DNA from: Scilla litardierei
Taxonomy: Eukaryota > Streptophyta > Magnoliopsida > Asparagales > Asparagaceae
DNA: 64,000 nucleotides
Direction of reading: 5' to 3'
NCBI GenBank assembly: GCA_030789695.1
Contig: CM061142.1
Location: forward strand, 606,307,659-606,371,658
Part shown: positions 32,913 to 43,140 of the stretch, piece after piece
Position numbering within the stretch: position 1 is the stretch's first letter
Layout: every line of letters begins with the position of its first letter
The notes under the pieces: generated by a model
Databases searched by the model: none
Told to the model about the DNA's origin: nothing
What the model saw: the letters and a program-made list of their open reading frames with translations, nothing else
Made by a program: the position numbers and the translations under genes

Positions 32913-35904
32913 TCCTACCCACCTTATGAATAAAGTCCGTCCTCGGAATTTCTACCAACAATACATATCTACTAGTCTTCTAGTAACTACTCCAATCACA
33001 CTATAATTCAACCATGTATAGTCACTCCAAGTGCTAATATTGCACTAGATAGTCAAACATTAATACAACATACATGTATACACATGCACTCTCTATACTT
33101 ATACCTATCATAGACAGTCAAATCCATACACATACTTCAATCATTCATGTAGTCACGTACATCCCCTATATAGCTATCACACACTATCCCATAACCAAGT
33201 CTCCCATACTTACATGAAAATAATTTCACACTAGCAAATACAATCATAGCACTCACGTACATATAACTACCTACGAACGAACAAGCATGGATATTCTACT
33301 CCCTATATCTCCTAGTATAAATCCAACACCAAACACATCAACACATATAATCACACCATACCATTATTAAATCAGGTTTACTATACCTAACATACATTCA
33401 CCATTACTATAATTTCATAAATACATAGTTATTCAAATGCACGCAGATACTTCACCATATAATCACATCACATACAGTCCTATAAATATAATCAAGACTC
33501 ACCACATGTACCATAATCACAAATACCTATAACTAAGCACATACTTACCCGTGCATGATGCATACCCACACACGCTAATATACCATTCATACATACCTCT
33601 CATGCCATTATATACTTAGCACAACAACACACCTAGCTTAGCTAACAGACATACCTCAAATATGGAAAACCTTAGTAATTAATTATACTACAAGACCAAC
33701 ACCTATAACTATATTATAGTATAGGCACCCACAATCATGTGTGTAACACCACCAGACACAACCAATCCTATCACTATACATACATCATCCATTACTACAT
33801 TCATAGTACTACACGCAATCCACAGACATATGTAACAATATACTTAGTATACCCACTCAAGCTTTAGTGAGACTCCGAAGCCCATATCAGAAAACTCTAT
33901 ATACATAACACGGTATCTATACGTATACCAATACCACTCCAATATGTATACATCCACTAACATAACCACATACATACCATAATATCAATCACTATATTTA
34001 GTCAAGTATAGCCCACATAATGCAAACACTTTTCACCCTATAATAATATTACCAATATCAGCACACGTATAACTTTAATACACTCTCTAATACTTGCATT
34101 CATCGTATAGTCATATACACGTAATATACATCCACACCATAGCCATCTGCCTATAATTAGTATATCAACACATCTACTTATTCATACATAGATTAAGACA
34201 TACCATAATCGTGTATACCTCACAGTATACACGCACACGCATAACATCCCATCAAGACAAGCAATATTATTAAAACTATAATCCTATTACCACACGTATA
34301 TCACATATACTCATGCAGCAAATCCATAGCTACTTACGTCTAAGCACAGTACATATCTACGCAAGAGCACACGCTCACACGTACTAACATATAGGTCATA
34401 TAATATGCCTACTCACTTAACTATAAGTACACCTATTATCATTACACTTAACATACGCATGACTTACTAATATACTATTTCAAACATTTACCACATACTC
34501 TACTAGCAGATATTCCAACACTAAATCTAACATACATAGACGTACCTAAAGTGGTATAGCTATCCAATACTTATATATAAACACTATCATTCATACAACT
34601 TCATATATATCATGAATAACACTGAGTATGTATATATTACACAAGAGGTAAACATTAATATACTACATGGGAGTACACTCATACGTGAGTGATACACCGG
34701 GGTGCACACACACGGGTCCACATACTCTACTCATACATGCACCACAATGACATCGCAATAAAATCAATGGGCTCACTACTATCATAAGGTTGACACAGGC
34801 AACGACAAGCACTAGCATCTACACAATAGACAGGAAGCCGAAACCAAAAGCGTAACGAACAAGATAGAAAAGAGCGAGTTCGGATAATGTGAGGATAAGG
34901 AGATAGCGGGTTGGGTGAGACAAAAATATTGCTTTAAATAATTAAATAGGCAAAAGAGAGTCATGTGTAAAATATGATGTAGTATATATCTTTTTTTTAT
35001 GAAAATATGTAGGAAAGGCGAACAAACTGGAAAATTTGAAAACACGGAAAAGTTTTTAGGCGAAGAAATAATGAGTAAGGTGAGGCAGTGATCGTGTTGT
35101 AAATGGAAATAGGTTTATACCAAAAATTTTGAAGTATGAGCACGATGAATATAGTTCTTGTATATAAAGATATATTGAAGTTCTATTTAGCTTAGAAAAC
35201 ATTCTAAAAGTAAGTACGATAAGTGAAAATTTTAATAATAAACTTAGTAGTATAGAAATGGAAGGAAATGATATATTGAATTATCAAAAATGGTAATAAG
35301 GTTTTAAAACCGAAATACGGTAGATATAGGTTAGAAAATGGTCACGAGATTGTAATAAAAATTTACGACCAAGACGACTTCAAAATCTACCAAAGTATTT
35401 TAACTTAACCGAAAAGTAAGGAATTTAAATATATAAGAAGGGGGTTTAAAAAAACAAAATTTAAACTGAGTGAAAACTTTTAATAAAGAAAATCGAAAAT
35501 AACTTTGGAATAATCAAGATTTGCAACGGAGAATATTCGAAAAATTAACGATAATCGTCGAGAAGCGCTCACGTGCGTCGAGGGCAAAGAATATGATTGT
35601 GTGATGAATACACATAGGATACGATTCATGAAAAGCTACGATGGGATTTCTATGGTCGATAACACATAAGTGTAATGATCAGGGAAATGATAGAATCAGG
35701 GGTTCTAATTATCGGGTTGACTAAAGGTCAAGAGAAACTTAACACTAAGACTCTCTAATAGACTAGACTATAATAGAGGTCTCGGGGTGGGGTCCTAAGA
35801 GTAACAAGATTACGTTCTGTTGGGCCCGAAATTGTCAGCCTCAATCGAACGGCTAAAAGAGAAGCTCTAGAAGTCTAATATGGTCAGGGCTGGGCGAGAA
35901 ACTA
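32913..35904 (-). other. Non-coding interior of element E (main part)
   Basis: First 1.9 kb (32927-34800): AT-rich, with CATACACATA-like text homologous to the reverse complement of A. Then about 1 kb of purine-rich sequence (34830-35700) homologous to D 49140-50000. No frame above 77 codons and no protein motif. The remaining 224 bases of the interior lie at 53938-54161 beyond element D. Confidence 0.7.
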
Positions 35905-36298
35905 TGTCACGCCCCGCTTCCCAAAACGAACGGAGGCGAAGCGTGACTAAGGCCCGCTTAGGCCAGAGCTGCGAAGCTCGGACCCAATAAGCGTCTGTAG
36001 GGGTACCATTTTAAAAAACTTCAGGTTCTTGCATTAATAAAGTTCGTAACAACAGAAAGTACGGAAAGGAAGTTGCATTCATTAAATTAGAGATATAATA
36101 TCCAACAGGTACAAAGTCTAAAAGAGAAGCCTAAGCGTGGCAACAAACTATCTAAAAGCAAACTGAAAGTAGTAACCTCTGAAAGTGACGACTAAAAGAC
36201 CTCAAGGTCTGGTCCTTGTCAAGCACGTACTCTGGGTCGACGTCCTCGGCTCCTCGTACTCCAGTGAGTCTGCCTCGTCCACGTTTCTCTGGTTGAAC

Positions 36299-36341
36299 AC
36301 CTGACGTACAGCACCCAAGAGAAAGGAACTGTACGTCAGGT
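36299..36341 (-). other. Conserved LTR stem-loop, copy D1
   Basis: ACCTGACGTACAG and CTGTACGTCAGGT form a perfect 13-bp stem. The arms differ from those of A/E at several positions but stay complementary. Confidence 0.75.
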
Positions 36342-36713
36342 AAAGTCTACAAGAAGGGTTAGACTTTACTGCAATTGCACCGAACTTTAAACAACGATTT
36401 ACTGGTTGATTAGCATGCTGAGGTTATAACAGACGGTTTACTGGTTGATTAGCATGCTGGAGTTATAACAGAGTAACAAACAGAAGTAACACAGCAGGAA
36501 AGTAAAGCGTAGCAAGTAGTAGTCGTAGCGTGTGCTACCAACTACGGGACTAACCTACAGGTGTCAAGACAAGACGGGACGTGACGAGACAAGACAAGAT
36601 AGGACAAGTGAGACACGAAAGGGTTCACGCCTTACGGTTCGAGGGGGATCAGACCCTCTTGCCGTGCGCACGCTCAACCCAACCCCAAACCCAGGAACTC
36701 AGGACAAGATTTA

Positions 36714-36937
36714 CAGGGATCATTTCCGCTAGGGAAACATCCGAAACGCCCGAAGGCTTTTTGTGTAACATGGATCACTTCCGCTAGGAAAGCATCCGAA
36801 ACGCCCGAAGGCTTTTTGTGTAACAGGGATCACTTCCGCTAGGAAAGCATCCGAAACGCCCGAAGGCTTTTTGTGTAACAGGGATCACTTCCGCAAGGAA
36901 AGCATCCGAAACGCACGCATGCTTTTTTTTGTGTAAC
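36714..36937. repeat. 55-bp tandem repeat, 4 copies (D1)
   Basis: Units start CAGGGATCACTTCCGCTAGG and end GGCTTTTTGTGTAA; the last unit is diverged. The other LTR of the same element has 6 copies (51199-51533). Confidence 0.9.
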
Positions 36938-38136
36938 AGGACACGACATGACTAGTGTAGGGAGTTGTTATTCTAGGGTGTCCACACGCACGCACACACA
37001 AGATAGCCCTACAGTATCAAAAGTTGTTGTTGTCAGGCTCAGACTTCGTCGTCAAGTCTGACCCGTCAGGAGTCGTCCCGGACGCTATCATTTCACGTCC
37101 GGTTCTATTTGTTCACAGTTAACAATTCTAACCAACTAGGGCCTAAGCACGGCCAAAAGTGCAAGTGGATACACTTGCCTGCAGTGGCGAGTGTGTCGTC
37201 CGTCCGGGGCGTCTCGTCCAGTCGTCACGTCCGCGGTAGTCCATCTGAAACAGTGTCACGGCGACGATGTCAGGTCGCGAATTCAATAAATCCTACTTAG
37301 GTTCGTTTCTAGGTTATCGGGACTACCCTATTTGTCAAAGTCACAAATTGGTGTTCTTGTTCAGCCTAAATCGACCACTACCCTATATGCACAGAAAATT
37401 TGTCCGATGGTCGATTTCTACGGTGAGCAGCGTTTTACTGATGCGGAAAAGTAAATTTAATTGTAGTTGTCCAGTTTTAGTTAGGTTTTCGGTTTAGCTA
37501 CGGTGTGGGTTTAAGCTACGAGTCAGGGGGGACCAACCTGGTGTGAGGAACGCGCACTAATCTGGCGTCGGGTCTGGAAACGGTGGCGGTGCTCATGTCC
37601 CCGACTACGGGTAGCGCAGTGGAGGTCGCCTCGGGATCGCCTCAGGATTGTAACGGCTGCAGGTAGCGCAACCGAGATGTCACCGCCACGGGTGCGGTAT
37701 CGAGGTCGATTCGGTTGCGAGTCTGGCAACGAAACGTCTATGGCAACGGTAACAGGGACGAGTCATGACGTCAGGAGGCCACGGAATTGGCGGCATCAAC
37801 GGCGTCTCGACTACGGGTAGCGTAGTGAGACGCGTCCGGGCAGCGGACGAAGTGTGGCAGCGAGCACGATTTGTCAAATGGCAAAACAGTGAACTAGTAC
37901 CGCGGGGAGGCTGCGGTAGATCTCGATCGCTGATCTCGGCCATGCACGCGGCTACAGGCGGCACATCAAGAGGCGAGTGGCCGAGGGGCGGCTGAGCGCT
38001 GAGCAGCGGCGGGAAGCGCGACCGAGAGTGAGGGGGATTTGCAGCGGTGGCACAGCGAGAATATCAGTGCAGGCGAGGCGGTGGGAGGCCGTGAAAGATG
38101 GGAGCGGAGCAAGCGGCTCGGGCTGTGCAGCGACGG

Positions 38137-38730
38137 TCACGGCAGCGCGGGTGGTGGCGCTCGTCGTGGATGCGAGGGCTGGCGTCGGATCGCGGCACTT
38201 GGATCACAGCGGGGAGGCGCAGTTCTGGGAGGGGAGGCCGCGAGGGGGAATTGGAGATCGGGATTCTGGGGGAGGAGGCCGGCGGCGGAAGTCCGTCGTT
38301 CGGCGGCGCTCGGGGAGGAGCTGCGAGCAGAGGGAGGCTGGAGGCGGAGATCGTGGTGGCAGGGATCTGCAGTCTCGGCGGCCACGGCGTCACGGCGGTC
38401 ACGGCGACGGGGCTGAGATCGCGGCGGCGAGGAGCGCTTCGACTGGTCACCGGTGGAATCGTAAGGGGAATCACGATGGGGGCAATGGGAGAGCGAGGAG
38501 CGGTGACTGGAGGCCGAGGAGGCGGGGTGCGGTCGCGGCGTCGGGGGATGCCGCCGGCAACGGAGGAGGGGGCGGTTGCGGAGGGAGCACAGGGCGGCCG
38601 TGGTCGGGGGCTTGGGGCGATCGGAGAGGGGATGAGGGATGCGAGAGGGAGGAGGAGCAGGAGAGAGGGCGAGATCGAGCTGTGCTTGCGTTAGGGTGGC
38701 GGCTGAGAAAATAGTCTTAGGGTTTGCCAA
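38137..38730 (-). other. Open frame in the GC-rich leader of D1, doubtful as a gene
   Basis: 198 codons, Pro/Ser/Arg/His-rich, on the transcribed strand of D. The equivalent frame in D2 (52732-53325) is also open at the same length. A 245-codon frame is open on the opposite strand in both LTRs (37977-38714 and 52572-53309). Double-stranded openness is expected from GC-rich composition and recent LTR identity, so I do not call a protein. No known domain is seen. Confidence 0.25.
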
Positions 38731-39455
38731 CGTGAAATGGGGAAATTTGGGGCTTAGGTTTAATAATATTAAAAATTGATATTTGCCCTAAGGGATTAGG
38801 GTTAAGTGTGAAAGGTAGAGAGGGATAGGGGTGTACAATTTGGGAGAAGTCCAGGGGCCAATAGAGGAAGTAGTTTAGGAAAGATATTATGAATATAATT
38901 AGGGATTTAAACAGATTTGATATCAATTTCGAAATTTGAATTTGATGAGACAAACCAACGGTCGAGATTTCTCCGAGCGATTGATCGCACCCCGGATACA
39001 CGTCCCGGGGCGACGGTTGTAGTTTTACCGCAAGCGCACGGCAAAGTGGCGAGCGGGTATCGAACACGAGGAGGTGGTGTTGGCTCCAATCTATCCTAGG
39101 TTGGTTTGACTACGAAGGTTTTATTGGTGGAGATGGCTATGGTATGATGTAATGGAAATGGTGGTGGATGTCGGTGTCGATGATAAAGAATTCGGTCAAA
39201 TATCGATTCAAATACAATATAATAAAAGAGGGAATTTGCCTTGCGGCGATCCTGTCACAATCGTCGGGCAAAGTATGGGGATATAAAATCAAATAAAAAC
39301 GTCTAGGGCTAGGGAATTCCCACTACGGATCGTCATACATCATCGTAAATAGTGAATCTCAATATTACTAGACTTGCATTGAGGTGAACTAGTCGTAACT
39401 GAATAGAGAACCAAGCTCACGCTCTCGCGCTATTGCCGGTCTATAGCAACCTAGA

Positions 39456-39754
39456 TTAGGGCCCAATCTCTTGCAAACCCTAACCTAAGCCGCTAGCATG
39501 AAGATCGACGTCGTCGTCCAATCGCTCCTCGAGCCCACTCTCGTGCAAACTCGGGTTACGATCTAGGTTGCGATAGTTCGTATTCGTCCAATCTCTTGCA
39601 AACGAATATGGGTATAGATTTACAATTAAAAATACTAGATTTGGTCCAATCTCTTGCAAACCAAATCTAGAGAAACCCAATTGTAAACCTAAATCGAATA
39701 TCTAGGCCTTCCCATCGATTAGAACCCAATCTCTTGCAAATCCCAAATCGATGG
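39456..39754. repeat. Constant-loop, variable-arm hairpin series (C1)
   Basis: The 14-base loop CCAATCTCTTGCAA (copy 1 has a C before it and an A after) recurs four times between different inverted arms. TTAGGG/CCCTAA at 39456-39483. TATTCGT/ACGAATA at 39581-39608. CTAGATTTGGT/ACCAAATCTAG at 39635-39670. CCATCGATT/AATCGATGG at 39712-39754, with a few unpaired bases next to the loop. A degenerate fifth lies at about 39530-39555. Counterparts occur at about 45592-45890 and 63048-63350. Confidence 0.85.
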
Positions 39755-40235
39755 AAATCCCTAGCTATCCGTAGTAAATCAATCACAACCTAACCTCCTA
39801 GAAATTCTAGCAATTTGGAAATTCATTCATCACAAATCTGAAATTAGATCCATAGGGTTCATCCCCAAACCCTAGAACAACAAATCTACTCTAGCATAGC
39901 AATAAGGATATATGAATCAATAAAAATCATTGCTTGCATACAAAAAGCTAGAAAAACAAAGATTCAAATAAAAAGAAGAAAATACTTAGCTTGATGAAGA
40001 TCTTCAATCCGAAATACAAGCTTTTAGATCTAAGAGGGGGCCTAGGGCATGGCCTAACCTCTAAAATAATCCTAAGAAAAACATATGGGGGGCTAAGAAA
40101 ACATAATGGGGATCTGGCTCTAATGGTGGCTACAAACCCCTTAAATACTCTCCCAAAACCCTAGCAAATAACCCTAGAAAACCCCTCAAATTCGTGCCCA
40201 AAAACAGCCCAAACCGCAACTTAGAATCTGGGCCC

Positions 40236-40875
40236 AAGCCGCACTCGGCCGAGTGGAACATGTGGCCCGGCCGAGTGGAAATTCCAGAACTGCAGCATCA
40301 ACTTGTAGAAATTCCCCAGATTTCATCCGACCTCTGATTTGCACGTTCTTGGCGGCGTTGGAACCGTCATGAAGTCTACTATCCATAAAAAATATAAGAA
40401 AAATAATTTGATTGCTGAAATGATAGCAGATTTCAAAAGAGTGAGAGGCTGTCTGAAAATCTGGGCGCTGCGTGTCCTCGGCATCACTCGACCGAGTTGA
40501 CTTCTCTACTCGGTCGAGTGGGCTTCTCTACTCGGCCGAGTGATAGACCCTGTAAAATTCCAGTAACTTCGAGGTCCTCAGGGGTCTGTCTCCCGGGGTG
40601 GCTCGGACGAGTGGCTTTACTCACTCGGCCGCGGGGCATTCGGTACTCGGCCGAGTCGGAACCCTCAATCGCCTGACGGATTCCAGTAAGTCTGGGATTT
40701 TCGCTTGCCGTCGTCGTGATGCCACTCGGACGAGTGGTGTCTCCGTGCTCGGCCGAGTGGGATGGCGATGCTCTGCCGAGTGCACGCTGATACTCAATCT
40801 GCTGCGTGTCCGATCTGGCCGGCCGAGCGGGCTTCTTTGCTCGGCCGAGTGACTCCTTCACTCGGCCGAGTGGCA
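40236..40875. repeat. ACTCGGCCGAGTGG palindrome array (C1)
   Basis: About a dozen copies of CTCGGCCGAGTGG or close variants (CTCGACCGAGT, CTCGGACGAGTGG, CTCGGCCGCGGGG), often in pairs. The counterpart in C2 (46378-47035) has one extra unit near 46975-47000 (a repeated CGAGCGGGCTTCTTTGCTCG). Confidence 0.85.
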
Positions 40876-41175
40876 TGATAAAATGCCCAATCTTCTCCGT
40901 TTCTCCTCCTCGTCGCTCCCACGGGGTTCCTTCTTCTTCCACCTGTCTCCCATCACCGAATAGCCCTCAAAAGAGCCTTGGGTGACGCTCTGGAGTGGGT
41001 GCAAGTCCCTTAAGCTCATTTTTGCTCCCGATCGCTCCTATTTCCTGAAATCCGACAAAAACAAGAAATAGTGAAAAGTAACACAATATCATCGAATAAT
41101 CGTGAAAATCGCAATATGAGCAATCGAAATGGCATGCAAATATGTAGAAAAAAGGTGTAAAGTATGGACCGATCA

Positions 41176-43140
41176 AAATCCCCCAAGCTTACCTCTTACT
41201 CGTCCTCGAGGAAGATAAGTAAAGAGACGAACTCGGGACATGAAAACAAAGGAAATGAAATGAAAAAAAAAAGAAAGAACACGAGGTGGAAGGGGTCGCT
41301 AGATTCTTCTCTCAGATCTCAAGCCATAAGCTACACATCAGATAACTTGGAAAATACGAATCGCATGCTATAAGGATTTCATATCTTACATAAACATGGT
41401 ACTTGCAAGCTTTTAAGAACAACAAAAGGGATTCTCTAAATTCATACAATCAATTCATATCCACGTCACACATTTCATAGGATTTAATATACAAATGTTG
41501 GCAATGCACTTTTCAATCAAAAGTTATAAATGAAGCATATAAGACGCACATCAAGCATACAATAGAGAATAGAATAAGAGACATGGCATTCACATATTTA
41601 TTTCAAATCATGAAAAATCTCCATATCTAATATATTTTGCAAAGTCTAAGCATTATCGAATATTCCCATTCATGCACGTCTCCACTCTAATGTCATACTC
41701 ACTCATATGGTCAAATGAGTTCGCCCCCCCAAGCTTAGCTTGAGGCATCGCATCTAAAGGAATATGATAGTGGAAAATGGGATTTTTGCCTTGGTTTTCC
41801 CAAGTATTTTGTGGCTCCAATAATGAGATAGAGAAACATTTTTTTTTCTTCTTTTTTTTTCTTTTTGAACTTTTTTGTTTCTCATTTTTCTTTTTTGGAT
41901 TTTTGTAGGAGCTATTTGATTTGTATTTTTGGTTTTTGGCTCCTTTTTGGCTTTTTGGACTTTTTGGAGCAACTTTTTCTTTTGTAGGGATTTTTTGGGA
42001 AATAGATGCGATATAAGTAGCTTTAGGAGGTGAGCTCAAGTGACATGTAGAGAATAAAAAGATATATGTGGAGAAAGAAATAATGTAACACTCGGTTCAC
42101 TCTAAGATGTGCACGAACGGTTCAATAAAATAATACTTCAACTAAAACTCATATGTAAGCATGGATATTCTCAATCATCTAAATAAAAAGTGAAGTCAAG
42201 CGGTAAAGCGCACAATCATATCAGGCATGCAACAGAAGGTGAATAAGACAATAAAACTGATGCTTCAGATATACTAATGATGCGTGAATCTTGGTGCATT
42301 TCCAACAAAAGCATACCAAACACTAATCCATACATTCAGTTTCAATTAATATCATGCATTCATGTAGAGGAATCATCAAAAGAAATAGATTTGCAAGCAC
42401 ATGTGAATAGCAAGACTATGGAATACTCTAAGTAGCATGGCAAGGAATAATAAGCATCGTGATGGTTGCTAAAGCAATAAGAGATATCATCATAAGGAAC
42501 GCATCTAGCAAAAGAAGAGAAAGGAAAATAAAGAAATAAAATAAAAGAGAGGAAAGAAAAGAAAAACAAGCACACAACATGATGCATGAACACACATAAA
42601 TGGAAAATAAGATGGAAAAATCAAAAAGATGATGCAAAAATTTTGAAATAATTAAAAAAAAACCCTAAAATAAAATAAAAATGCAACTAATGCATCTAAA
42701 TGGCATGGAAATGCACTCCCCCAAGCTTAAACTTCACATTGTCCTCAATGTGATCATAATGAAAGAATATGAGGAACAACGATAATAATAAAGGGGTGAA
42801 TGAAAAATGATGAAATGAATGACATGAAATCCTAATACAACTACATGCACATACAATGATGCATGAGAGTGTCTTCCCCCAAGCTTATACCAAACAATCC
42901 TATTCAAATGACTTGACCAAAAATGTCATGGCTTTGCAAAGCGTGATCAAGTCAAATGAATAAGAAAGTGAGTATTCACTTGAAAGAAATGCTCGATGGT
43001 GGTGAGGGGAATTAATATATAATGGGTTTGGGGTGTAAAATATTTTTGTTGCCATCATATGAGGTGATATTTATTCAAGCAAATCTATACGGTCCTCTCG
43101 CTGTCGAGAGGATTCGTGTTTATTCAAAGCATAAAAATTT
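41176..43140 (-). other. 3' non-coding part of element C with four PPT-like copies
   Basis: The terminal polypurine tract on the minus strand is TAAGCTTGGGGGATTT (41176-41191). The core TAAGCTTGGGGG recurs at 41724-41737, 42718-42729 and 42876-42887. Long T-rich (41838-41990) and A-rich (42540-42680) tracts fill much of the rest. No credible frame. Confidence 0.75.

Larger units (their letters stand above)
38982..41175 (-). repeat. 3' LTR of element C (C1)
   Basis: 2194 bp. It contains the constant-loop hairpins 39456-39754 and a palindrome array on ACTCGGCCGAGTGG (about 40236-40875). A minus-strand TATTTAAG lies about 40140. It ends GACCGATCA against the polypurine tract. Confidence 0.88.

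Noticed and set aside
32927..34800. Satellite or microsatellite array (CATACACATA-like text)
   Set aside because: No fixed period; it is the homologous, low-complexity interior of element E shared with A.
37977..38714. 245-codon plus-strand frame in the GC-rich part of D1 (and 52572-53309)
   Set aside because: It is antisense to the element, Arg/Gly-rich from base composition, and overlaps an equally open opposite-strand frame.
39456..39483. TTAGGG/CCCTAA as telomeric repeat
   Set aside because: Only a single six-base arm on each side of a hairpin loop; no tandem array.
41838..41990. Poly-T rich stretch as a LINE or SINE tail
   Set aside because: No target duplications or upstream LINE/SINE sequence; it lies within the non-coding part of element C.
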